Below, piece after piece: positions 56,841-64,000 of a stretch of 64,000 nucleotides of DNA. Position numbers and translations under genes: made by a program. The stretch comes from Burkholderia gladioli (GTDB taxonomy: Bacteria > Pseudomonadota > Gammaproteobacteria > Burkholderiales > Burkholderiaceae). The stretch spans positions 1,178,001 through 1,242,000 of the forward strand of contig NZ_CP009323.1 of NCBI RefSeq assembly GCF_000959725.1, given 5' to 3'. Position 1 is the first letter of the stretch. Every line of letters begins with the position of its first letter. The notes below the pieces were generated by a model, which saw only the letters and a list, made by a program, of their open reading frames with translations, had not been told where the DNA came from and searched no databases.

Positions 56841-58640
56841 ATGCACCACTTCCCCAAACTGCTGTCGTCGCAAATCGGCTTCGATCTCGCCCAGGCCATG
56901 CTGGAGCATTTCGATCGCCATTACCGGACCTTCCGGGACGCGGCCATCGAGGCGAAGGCGCGGTTCGAGGCGGCCGACTGGCACGACCTGCAGCGGCTCG
57001 GGCGCGAGCGCATCACCTCCTACGACGAGCGCGTGCGCGAATGCGTGGTCTGCCTGGAAGACGAATACGACGCGGCCGGCCTCGACGACGAGGTCTGGCA
57101 GCAGATCAAGCTCCATTACATCGGGCTCCTGACTTCGCACCTGCAGCCCGAGTGCGCGGAGACCTTCTTCAATTCGGTGTGCTGCAAGATCCTGCACCGC
57201 TCGTATTTCCACAACGACTTCATCTTCGTGCGCCCGGCGATCTCGACCGAGTACCTGGAAAACGCCGCGCCGGCCGCCAAGCCCACCTACCGCGCCTACT
57301 ACCCGGCGCGCGACGGGCTGCCCGCCACGCTCGAGCGGATCGTCACGAACTTCCAGCTCGGCGTGCCCTTCGAGGATCTCTCGCGCGACACGGCCTGCCT
57401 GCTGCAGGCGATCGACGACGAGTTCGGGGCCTTCGACGAGGCCTTCAACTTCCAGATCCACGTGCTGTCCTCGCTGTTCTTCCGCAACAAGGGCGCCTGG
57501 ATCGTCGGGCGCATCGTCAACGGCGAGCGCACCCTGCCCTTCGCGGTGCCGCTGCGCCATACCGGCGCCGGCACGCTCGCGCTCGACACGGTGCTGCTGC
57601 GCCGCGAGCAGCTGCAGGTGATCTTCGGCTTCTCGCATTCCTACTTCCTGGTCGACATGGACGTGCCCTCGGCCTATGTCGAGTTCCTCGGCACCCTGAT
57701 GCCGGGCAAGCCGAAGGCCGAGATCTACACCTCGCTGGGCCTGCAGAAGCAGGGCAAGAACCTGTTCTATCGCGACCTGCTGCACCATCTCTCGCATTCG
57801 AGCGACCGCTTCGTGATCGCGCCCGGCATCAAGGGCATGGTGATGCTGGTGTTCACGCTGCCTTCGTTCCCCTATGTGTTCAAGGCGATCAAGGACCGCT
57901 TCCCGCCGCCCAAGGACACCACGCGCGAACGCATCATGGAGAAGTACCAGCTGGTCAAGCGCCACGACCGGCTCGGCCGCATGGCCGACACGCTCGAATA
58001 CTCGAGCGTCGCGCTGCCGCTGGCACGGCTCGACGAGACGCTGCTGCGCGAGCTGGAGAAGGAAGCGCCCTCGCTGCTCGAATACGAGGGCGACAGCGTG
58101 GTGATCCGGCATCTGTACATCGAGCGCCGCATGACGCCGCTGAACCTGTACCTGCAGCACGGCAGCGACGCCGAGATCGCGCACGGCGTGAAGGAATACG
58201 GCAACGCGGTCAAGGAGCTGATCCAGGCCAACATCTTCCCCGGCGACATGCTCTACAAGAATTTCGGCGTGACGCGCCACGGCCGCGTGGTGTTCTACGA
58301 CTACGACGAGATCGAGTACCTGACCGACTGCCAGGTGCGCCGCGTGCCGCCGCCGCGCAACGAGGAGGATGAAATGTCGGACGAGCCCTGGTACCCGGTC
58401 GGCCCGCGCGACATCTTTCCCGAAACCTACGGGCCCTTCCTGCTCGGCGATCCGCGCGTGCGCGAGGCCTTCCTCGCGCAGCACCCGGATTTCTTCGAGC
58501 CCGCGCTCTGGCAGGACAGCCAGGCGCGCGTGCTGCGCGGCGAGCTGCCCGACTTTTTCCCGTACGACCCGTCCCTGCGCTTTCGCGCGCGCTACCCGGC
58601 GCGCTACGCGCGGCCCGCCGACGCGCAGCGCGCCGCCTGA
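56841..58640 (+). CDS. aceK: Isocitrate dehydrogenase kinase/phosphatase
   Basis: 599 residues. It phosphorylates and dephosphorylates isocitrate dehydrogenase, setting flux between the TCA cycle and the glyoxylate bypass. Characteristic blocks are [40 protein letters not shown] and [17 protein letters not shown]. Unlike E. coli, aceA and aceB are not adjacent. The TAAAAT -10 at 56801 fits this start. Confidence 0.96.
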   Translation: MHHFPKLLSSQIGFDLAQAMLEHFDRHYRTFRDAAIEAKARFEAADWHDLQRLGRERITSYDERVRECVVCLEDEYDAAGLDDEVWQQIKLHYIGLLTSHLQPECAETFFNSVCCKILHRSYFHNDFIFVRPAISTEYLENAAPAAKPTYRAYYPARDGLPATLERIVTNFQLGVPFEDLSRDTACLLQAIDDEFGAFDEAFNFQIHVLSSLFFRNKGAWIVGRIVNGERTLPFAVPLRHTGAGTLALDTVLLRREQLQVIFGFSHSYFLVDMDVPSAYVEFLGTLMPGKPKAEIYTSLGLQKQGKNLFYRDLLHHLSHSSDRFVIAPGIKGMVMLVFTLPSFPYVFKAIKDRFPPPKDTTRERIMEKYQLVKRHDRLGRMADTLEYSSVALPLARLDETLLRELEKEAPSLLEYEGDSVVIRHLYIERRMTPLNLYLQHGSDAEIAHGVKEYGNAVKELIQANIFPGDMLYKNFGVTRHGRVVFYDYDEIEYLTDCQVRRVPPPRNEEDEMSDEPWYPVGPRDIFPETYGPFLLGDPRVREAFLAQHPDFFEPALWQDSQARVLRGELPDFFPYDPSLRFRARYPARYARPADAQRAA

Positions 58641-58719
58641 GCGCGGGACCGAACCACTGAATCCCGGTTTCACGACTTCAACCGATCCATAGTACGCAAC
58701 AGACCAAACGGACCTCGCG

Positions 58720-59493
58720 ATGAATACCAACGATCACCCGCTCGCCCACCTGTTCGAGAACAACGACGCCTGGGTCAAGCGCAAGCTCGCCGACGACCCG
58801 CAATTCTTCGAACGCCTGAAGGACCAGCAGGCACCCGAATACCTGTGGATCGGCTGCTCCGATTCGCGCGTGCCCGCCAACCAGATCATCGGCCTGCCGC
58901 CGGGCGAGGTGTTCGTCCACCGCAACATCGCCAACGTAGTGGTGCACACCGACCTCAACTGCCTGTCGGTGCTGCAGTTCGCGGTCGACATCCTGAAGGT
59001 CAAGCACATCATGGTGGTCGGCCACTACGGCTGCTCGGGCGTGAACGCCGCGCTCACCAACCGCCGCGTCGGGCTGGCCGACAACTGGCTGCACCACGTG
59101 CAGGACGTGCGCGACAAGCACGCCGGGCTGCTCGACCAGTGGCCGGTGGGCGAGGCGCGCTACCGCCGCCTGATCGAGCTGAACGCGATCGAGCAGGTGG
59201 TCAACGTGTGCCGCACCACCATCGTCAACGATGCCTGGACGCGCGGCCAGCCGCTCACCGTGCACGGCCTGGTCTACGGCGTGCACGACGGCCGCATGCG
59301 CAACCTCGGCATGGCCGTGTCGGCCGCCGACGAGCTGGCCAGCGTCCACCAGCGCTGCGTCGAGACGCTCTCGGCCGGGCGCGCCAGCTCGAGCGACGAC
59401 AACGACATGGTGGCGGCCGACGCGGCGCAGTTGGCCGACGTCGCGGAACAGGTCGCGAAAACACTCAAGGAGACGAAACATGACCAATGCTGA
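58720..59493 (+). CDS. can: Beta-class carbonic anhydrase
   Basis: 257 residues. Zn ligands are in IGCSDSRVP near residue 46 and VGHYGCSGV near residue 102. It interconverts CO2 and bicarbonate in the cytoplasm. The C-terminal 40 residues are less conserved. Its stop overlaps the thiolase start by 14 bases, so translation of the two is linked. Confidence 0.94.
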   Translation: MNTNDHPLAHLFENNDAWVKRKLADDPQFFERLKDQQAPEYLWIGCSDSRVPANQIIGLPPGEVFVHRNIANVVVHTDLNCLSVLQFAVDILKVKHIMVVGHYGCSGVNAALTNRRVGLADNWLHHVQDVRDKHAGLLDQWPVGEARYRRLIELNAIEQVVNVCRTTIVNDAWTRGQPLTVHGLVYGVHDGRMRNLGMAVSAADELASVHQRCVETLSAGRASSSDDNDMVAADAAQLADVAEQVAKTLKETKHDQC

Positions 59494-60673
59494 ACATGAT
59501 CCGGTAGTGATCGCCGCGGCGGCCCGCACGGCCATCGCGAGCTTCCAGGGCGCCTTCGCCACGCAGGGCGCGCCGCAGCTCGGCAGCGCGGCGATCGCCG
59601 CGGCGCTGGCGCGCTCGGGCCTGGCCGCCGAGCAGGTCGACGAGGTGGTGATGGGCTGCGTGCTGCCGGCCGGCCAGGGCCAGGCGCCGGCGCGCCAGGC
59701 CGCGCTCGGCGCGCAGCTGCCGCAGGCCACCGGCTGCACCACGGTCAACAAGATGTGCGGCTCCGGCATGCGCGCGGCGATGTTCGCGCACGACATGCTG
59801 CTGGCCGGCTCCGCCCAGGTGATCGTGGCCGGCGGCATGGAGAGCATGACCAATGCGCCCTACCTGCTGCCCAAGGCGCGCGGCGGGATGCGCATGGGCC
59901 ACGGCCAGGTGCTCGACCACATGTTCCTGGACGGCCTGGAGGACGCCTACGACAAGGGCCGCCTGATGGGCAGCTTCGCCGACGAGTGCGCGGCCGAATA
60001 CGGCTTCACGCGCGAAGCGCAGGATGCCTACGCGATCGAGTCGCTGGCGCGCGCGAAACGCGCCAACGAGGACGGCTCGTTCGGCTGGGAGATCGCGCCG
60101 TTGACGATCGCCGGCAGGAAGGGCGAAACCGTGGTGGCGCGCGACGAGCAGCCGTTCAGCGCCAACCCCGACAAGATCCCCACGCTGAAGCCCGCGTTCG
60201 GCCCGAACGGCACGGTGACGGCGGCCAATGCCTCGTCGATCTCCGACGGCGCCGCCGCGCTGGTGATGATGCGCGCCTCCACCGCCGAGCGCCTGGGCGC
60301 CGCGCCGCTGGCGCGGGTGGTCGGCCACAGCACCTTCGCGCAGGCCCCGGCGCGCTTCGCCACCGCGCCGGTGGGCGCCCTGCAGCGCCTGTTCGAGCGC
60401 ACCGGCTGGCGGCCTTCCGACATCGACCTGTTCGAGATCAACGAGGCCTTCGCGGTGGTGGCGATGGCCGCCATGAAGGAACACGGGCTGCCGCACGAGC
60501 GCGTCAACGTCAACGGCGGCGCCTGCGCGCTGGGCCACCCGATCGGCGCCTCCGGCGCGCGCATCCTGGTCACCCTGCTCGGCGCGCTGCGCGCGCGCGG
60601 CGGCAAGCGCGGCGTGGCCAGCCTCTGCATCGGCGGCGGCGAGGCCACCGCGATGGCCATCGAGCTGATCTGA
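59480..60673 (+). CDS. Acetyl-CoA C-acyltransferase (thiolase)
   Basis: 397 residues. The acyl-carrying Cys is in VNKMCGSGM near residue 92, the catalytic His and second Cys are in FEINEAFAVV, CALGHPIGASG and CIGGGEATAM. It condenses two acetyl-CoA or cleaves 3-ketoacyl-CoA; the biosynthetic type would feed PHB synthesis, which fits phaM in this genome. ATG 59480 has AGGAGAC upstream inside can; the two genes overlap by 14 bases. PhaA versus BktB versus degradative type cannot be settled here. Confidence 0.93.
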   Translation: MTNAEHDPVVIAAAARTAIASFQGAFATQGAPQLGSAAIAAALARSGLAAEQVDEVVMGCVLPAGQGQAPARQAALGAQLPQATGCTTVNKMCGSGMRAAMFAHDMLLAGSAQVIVAGGMESMTNAPYLLPKARGGMRMGHGQVLDHMFLDGLEDAYDKGRLMGSFADECAAEYGFTREAQDAYAIESLARAKRANEDGSFGWEIAPLTIAGRKGETVVARDEQPFSANPDKIPTLKPAFGPNGTVTAANASSISDGAAALVMMRASTAERLGAAPLARVVGHSTFAQAPARFATAPVGALQRLFERTGWRPSDIDLFEINEAFAVVAMAAMKEHGLPHERVNVNGGACALGHPIGASGARILVTLLGALRARGGKRGVASLCIGGGEATAMAIELI

Positions 60674-60679
60674 GCCCAC

Positions 60680-60726
60680 GGCGCGGCGCGCGGGCGGCGC
60701 CATTGCAGCCGCCCGCGCGCCGCGCC
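60680..60726. repeat. Perfect 19-bp inverted repeat after the thiolase gene
   Basis: GGCGCGGCGCGCGGGCGGC and its exact reverse complement flank a nine-base loop (GCCATTGCA). All paired bases are G or C. It sits 7 bases past the thiolase stop, before the SDR gene. There is no T-tail, so it is not a classic terminator; it may stabilise the 3' end of the can-thiolase mRNA. Confidence 0.75.
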
Positions 60727-60754
60727 GCCCGCTTCAAGCAAGGAGAACGATTCG

Positions 60755-61432
60755 ATGAAAACCGTCCTGATCGTCGGCGCCTCGCGCGGCCTCGGCAGGG
60801 AATTCGTGCGCCAGTACCGGCGCGACGGCTGGAACGTGCTGGCCACCGCGCGCGACCCGGCCTCGCTCGACGCGCTGCGCGCGCTCGGCGCGACCGCCCA
60901 CGCGCTCGACGTGACCGATTCCACCCAGCTCGCCGGCTTCGGCTGGAAGCTCGACGGCGAGCGGCTCGACGCGGCGGTGGTGGTGTCGGGCGTCTACGGC
61001 CCGCGCACCCAGGGCGTGGAGACCATCGACGCGGCCGACTTCGACGCCGTGATGCACACCAACGTGCTCGGCCCGATGCAGCTGCTGCCGATCCTGCTGC
61101 CGATGGTCGAGGACGCACGGGGCGTGCTGGCCTTCGTGTCGAGCCGGATGGGCAGCACCGGCGGCATCAGCGGCACCACCGGCTGGCTGTACCGCGCCAG
61201 CAAGGCCGCCCTCAACAACGTGGTGCGCGTGGCCGCACTGCAGACGCGCGAGGCCACCTGCCTGTCGCTGCATCCCGGCTGGGTGCGCACCGACATGGGC
61301 GGCGGCGACGCCGCGCTCGACGCCGAAACCAGCGTGACCGGCATGCGCCGCGTGCTGGCCAGGGCCGCGGCCGACCGCGCCGCCGCCAACGGCCGCTTCT
61401 TCCAGTACGACGGCGCCGAGCTGGATTGGTGA
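60755..61432 (+). CDS. Short-chain dehydrogenase (CsgA-like)
   Basis: 225 residues, compact SDR. The cofactor loop is VGASRGLGREFVRQYRRDG; the usual NAG is replaced by VVSGVYGP; the catalytic motif is YRASKAALNNV near residue 146; WVRTDMGG is the lid region. This subfamily includes CsgA and YciK-like proteins of unclear substrate. A GGAGAA site precedes the ATG. It lies 28 bases after the 19-bp hairpin and 5 bases before the next gene. Confidence 0.88.
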   Translation: MKTVLIVGASRGLGREFVRQYRRDGWNVLATARDPASLDALRALGATAHALDVTDSTQLAGFGWKLDGERLDAAVVVSGVYGPRTQGVETIDAADFDAVMHTNVLGPMQLLPILLPMVEDARGVLAFVSSRMGSTGGISGTTGWLYRASKAALNNVVRVAALQTREATCLSLHPGWVRTDMGGGDAALDAETSVTGMRRVLARAAADRAAANGRFFQYDGAELDW

Positions 61433-61437
61433 GCGCG

Positions 61438-61902
61438 ATGAACGAACGTTCCAGCGAGGCTTCCCGCCCCACTTCGTCCACAGCCGCCGGGCGGCCGGCA
61501 CTGTGCCCCTGCGGCGGCGCGCAACCGGGCCGGCGGCCCGAGCGCGCGCCGGCCTACGCGGCCTGCTGCGGCACGCTGATCGACGGCGGCACGCCGGCGC
61601 CGAGCGCCTGGCAACTGATGCGTTCGCGCTACACCGCCTACGTGCTCGGCGAGACGGCCTACCTTCGCGCCACCTGGGATCCGGCCACCTGCCCGGCCGA
61701 TCTCGAGGCCGGCGACGGCCCGCGCTGGCTCGGCCTCGACATCAAGCGCTTCGCCGAGCAGGATGCCGCCCACGCCGTGGTGGAGTTCGTGGCGCGCTAC
61801 AAGGACGGATCTCGCGCGCACCGGCTGCACGAGACCAGCCGCTTCTCGCGCGACGAGCACGGAATCTGGCGCTATATCGACGGCAATGTAAGCGAACGCT
61901 GA
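61438..61902 (+). CDS. YchJ-family protein (UPF0225)
   Basis: 154 residues. The N-terminal SEC-C-like metal motif is seen in LCPCGGAQPG with AACCGTLIDGG; the core has QLMRSRYTAYVLGETAYLRATW and the C-terminal HETSRFSRDEHGIWRYIDG, an NTF2-like fold. Function unknown; Zn binding is expected. The start lies 5 bases after the SDR stop, so the two are co-transcribed. Confidence 0.88.
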   Translation: MNERSSEASRPTSSTAAGRPALCPCGGAQPGRRPERAPAYAACCGTLIDGGTPAPSAWQLMRSRYTAYVLGETAYLRATWDPATCPADLEAGDGPRWLGLDIKRFAEQDAAHAVVEFVARYKDGSRAHRLHETSRFSRDEHGIWRYIDGNVSER

Positions 61903-62008
61903 GTCAACGCCACCGCGGCGGAGGAAGGGTTATTCCCGCATTGCACAAGCTGAATTTGTCGGGCTAGGATGGACCCGGTTTCAAACGAAATGGGTCGCGG
62001 GAATCGAC

Positions 62009-63301
62009 ATGGTGTTTCGCAAGGTGTTAGCAGCTTGGATGGCGGCGTCTCTGCTGTCGGCCGCCCAGGCCGGCACCTTGTCCGCTGCCGCGGCCTCCCC
62101 CGACGCGATCGCGTCGCCCGCCCCGACTTCCTCCACGGCCTCGCTGGCCGGCGCCGAACGGTTCGACTACAACGAACCGGGGCTGCCGCAGATCACGGCC
62201 GACATGAACGAGCAGATCATCCGGATCCCCGCCGATCGCGACGGTTCCGTGATGCTCGAGGCCACCGTCTTCAAGCCCAACGGCCCCGGGCCGTTCCCGC
62301 TGGTGGTGTTCAACCACGGCAAGAACCCCGGCGACCTGCACGACCAGCCGCGCAGCCGGCCGGTCGCCTTCGCGCGCGAGTTCGTGCGCCGCGGTTACGC
62401 GGTGGTGGCGCCGAACCGCGAGGGTTTCGCGGGCTCGGGCGGCACCTACGTGCAGGAAGGCTGCGACGTCGAGCGCAACGGCATGGCGCAGGCGCGCGAC
62501 GTGTCCGCCACGGTCGACTACATGGCGAAGCAGCCCTACGTGGACGCCAACCGCATCGTGGTGGCCGGCACCTCGCACGGCGGGCTGGTCTCGCTGGCCT
62601 ACGGCACGGTCGCGGCCAAGGGCGTGAAGGGCATCATCAACTTCTCCGGCGGCCTGCGCCAGGATCTCTGCGACGGCTGGCAGAAGAACCTGGTGAGCGC
62701 CTTCGACACCTACGGCGAAAAGACCCAGGTGCCCTCGCTGTGGATGTACGGCGACAACGATTCGGTCTGGTCGCCGGCCCTGGTCGAGCGGCTGCGCGAG
62801 GCCTATGTCTCGCACGGCGCGAGCACCCTGTTCGTCGACTACGGCAGCTACAAGGACGACGCGCACCGGCTGATCGTCGACCGCGACGGCGTGCCGATCT
62901 GGTGGCCCTCGGTCAACGCCTTCCTCAGCGAGCTGCACATGCCGACCACGGTGCTCTATGCCGTGGCCTGCCCGCACATGCCTTCCGCCTCGGGTTACGC
63001 CTCGATCGACGCCGTCGACGCGGTGCCCTACCTCGACGCCGCCGGCCGCGAAGGCTACCGCCACTTCCTGAACCAGCATCCGAGCCGCGCCTTCGCGGTG
63101 TCGGCCGAAGGCGCCTGGTCCTGGGCCGAGGGCGGCGACGACCCGATGGCGCTCGCGCTCGAGAACTGCCGCAAGCAGGGCACCGGCGCCTGCCGGCTTT
63201 ATGCCGTCGACAACCACGTGGTCTGGCATGCCAACGAAGGCACGGCCACCGCCGCGATCGCGCCGGCCGACGGCGCCACCCACGCGCTGGCCAGCCGCTG
63301 A
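62009..63301 (+). CDS. Secreted alpha/beta hydrolase (dienelactone hydrolase-like)
   Basis: 430 residues with a signal peptide of about 21 residues (LAAWMAASLLSAAQAG). FPLVVFNHGKNPGD forms the oxyanion strand; the nucleophile elbow is GTSHGG; the acid is in LWMYGDNDSVW. The C-terminal 130 residues are an unusual repeat-free extension with a Cys pair (ENCRKQGTGACRLYAVDN). Likely a periplasmic esterase or peptidase-like hydrolase of unknown substrate. Monocistronic, ended by a terminator at 63345. Confidence 0.85.
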   Translation: MVFRKVLAAWMAASLLSAAQAGTLSAAAASPDAIASPAPTSSTASLAGAERFDYNEPGLPQITADMNEQIIRIPADRDGSVMLEATVFKPNGPGPFPLVVFNHGKNPGDLHDQPRSRPVAFAREFVRRGYAVVAPNREGFAGSGGTYVQEGCDVERNGMAQARDVSATVDYMAKQPYVDANRIVVAGTSHGGLVSLAYGTVAAKGVKGIINFSGGLRQDLCDGWQKNLVSAFDTYGEKTQVPSLWMYGDNDSVWSPALVERLREAYVSHGASTLFVDYGSYKDDAHRLIVDRDGVPIWWPSVNAFLSELHMPTTVLYAVACPHMPSASGYASIDAVDAVPYLDAAGREGYRHFLNQHPSRAFAVSAEGAWSWAEGGDDPMALALENCRKQGTGACRLYAVDNHVVWHANEGTATAAIAPADGATHALASR

Positions 63302-63344
63302 GCGGCGCTTCGTAGCACCGCCTTCCTGTCATCCATCGCGCACG

Positions 63345-63373
63345 CGGCGAGACCCACCGGGCCTCGCCGTTTT
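63345..63373 (+). terminator. Intrinsic terminator after the secreted hydrolase gene
   Basis: CGGCGAG-a-CCC, a three-base loop and GGG-c-CTCGCCG are followed by TTTT. Confidence 0.75.
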
Positions 63374-63684
63374 GCCATCTGCGTCACCGTTTCCGCTTCG
63401 CGTCCACCTTGCGCCGACCTCGCCCCCCGTCGCGTCCGTCGACGACACTTCGCCTGATCGCCGACGCTGCCGGGCGCCTTACGCGCGATAGCCGCATCGA
63501 TCCCTACCTTTTTCACCGCGCGCCTCCCGCGCCGCTTCCCCTCGATTTCCGTCCGTCGGGTGGCGCCACTTTGCCGTCGTCATCTGCACGCTATCCCGGG
63601 CATCGCGCCCGAACCGTCGCGAGCACCCCCAAACCTCGCGCAACTCCATGCCCAGCAAGGCTCCGTGCGTTTGTAACCGATGCT

Positions 63685-63705
63685 GCGCGAGGCCCGGAAT
63701 CGCGC
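63685..63705. promoter_or_regulatory. Inverted repeat GCGCGA-N9-TCGCGC next to a -10-like TAATCT upstream of bioA
   Basis: Exact 6-bp arms, with TAATCT at 63706-63711. It could be a repressor site for bio genes, since BirA here lacks a DNA-binding domain. Weak evidence. Confidence 0.3.
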
Positions 63706-63871
63706 TAATCTCTGGCCCGTTTTGGTTTTGCACGCAGGCGCGTCGGTAGCCGGCGCGGGGCGCACGTCGCCCGCCGGCCGCCGCCTCGATGGACCGGCGC
63801 GGGGCCGCTGCCGCGGTTCCACCCGAATCTCGTCCGAATCCCGCCGCGCCGCGTCCCGTTCCGGAGCCGTT

Positions 63872-64000
63872 TTGAGCACACAACCCGACGACTGGGTTGC
63901 GCGCAGCCTGCGCGCAGTCTGGCACCCCTGTACGCAGATGAAGCACCACGAGCGCATGCCGCTCGTGCCGGTGGCGCGCGGCGCCGGCCCCTGGCTGTAC
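63872..64000 (+). CDS. bioA: Adenosylmethionine-8-amino-7-oxononanoate aminotransferase BioA, 3' end outside window
   Basis: The first 43 codons are present. VARSLRAVWHPCTQMKHHE and LVPVARGAGPWLY match the BioA N-terminus (WHPxTQM). BioA uses S-adenosylmethionine as amino donor to make 7,8-diaminopelargonate in biotin synthesis. Translation starts at TTG 63872, supported by GGAG five bases upstream (63863-63866) and no ATG before it. The next bio genes should follow outside the window. Confidence 0.85.
   Translation, partial: MSTQPDDWVARSLRAVWHPCTQMKHHERMPLVPVARGAGPWLY

Larger units (their letters stand above)
63302..63871. other. Intergenic region upstream of bioA
   Basis: It holds the hydrolase terminator at 63345-63373 and, nearer bioA, the inverted repeat 63685-63705 followed directly by TAATCT, a possible -10. 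No riboswitch fold, no tRNA and no credible gene: the open frames on the minus strand lack family features. Confidence 0.4.

Noticed and set aside
63479..63957. Minus-strand frames upstream of bioA as a gene
   Set aside because: They overlap the bioA start on the other strand, lack ribosome-binding sites and have no domain features.

Overview
The window is high-GC chromosomal DNA from a betaproteobacterium, most likely a Burkholderia species. Evidence: a methionine synthase split into two ORFs, a PhaM-type PHA granule protein, several small families typical of Burkholderiales (DUF2917, DUF1840, DUF3567, DUF3108), a core order argS-SPOR-dsbA-SDR, and uniformly GC-rich third codon positions outside one island. 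Genus is an inference from gene content; no rRNA or tRNA gene was found.

Layout, left half. 2-1450 is the 3' part of a gamma-glutamyltransferase-family gene with a degenerate active site, followed by an orphan XRE regulator. 1969-4806 (minus) is a tauABC taurine importer without tauD. 5123-11154 (minus) is a lipoate/cell-wall block: dacC-like carboxypeptidase, D-amino acid aminotransferase, DUF493, then (after an inserted divergent DUF2917/LysR pair) lipB-lipA. 11592-12582 (minus) holds a ferredoxin and an alpha/beta hydrolase. 12832-17950 (minus) is a single-MCE lipid transport operon (permease, ATPase, MlaD-like, PqiC-like lipoprotein) followed by a VanZ-family membrane protein. 18253-23837 (plus) carries a CpdB-like phosphoesterase, a Sel1 protein, birA, coaX and a small anchored protein.

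Centre. 24098-34892 (minus) is a compositionally distinct type VI secretion cassette inserted between the coaX block and rfaE2. Its order is vgrG, DUF4123 adaptor, VasX-like pore-forming effector, DUF6708 membrane protein (probable immunity), secreted unknown protein, PAAR, a protein whose C-terminus resembles AcrVA2, and an orphan tssF. The first four genes match the order of the Vibrio cholerae vgrG2-vasW-vasX-tsiV2 module. The last three are packed with overlaps or 4-base gaps and form the most unusual part of the window: an auxiliary spike module that carries its own baseplate subunit and an AcrVA2-like protein.

Right half. 35107-36646 (minus): rfaE2 and a diiron ferritin-like protein. 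37041-39221 (minus): phaM and a patatin phospholipase. 40352-42347: a fumarylacetoacetate hydrolase-family/enoyl-CoA hydratase operon divergent from an IclR regulator. 42654-48542 (plus): DUF3108, DUF3567 and the split metH. 48676-48999 (minus): DUF1840. 49197-55284 (plus): argS, SPOR, dsbA, SDR and a dipeptide-type binding protein. 55398-56480 (minus): an MBL hydrolase. 56841-63301 (plus): aceK, a beta carbonic anhydrase overlapping a thiolase, an SDR, a YchJ-like protein and a secreted hydrolase. The window ends in the first 43 codons of bioA.

Best-supported points of interest are the T6SS cassette, the gamma-glutamyltransferase with a lost nucleophile, a 19-bp perfect inverted repeat after the thiolase gene, and several palindromes or direct repeats beside regulator genes.
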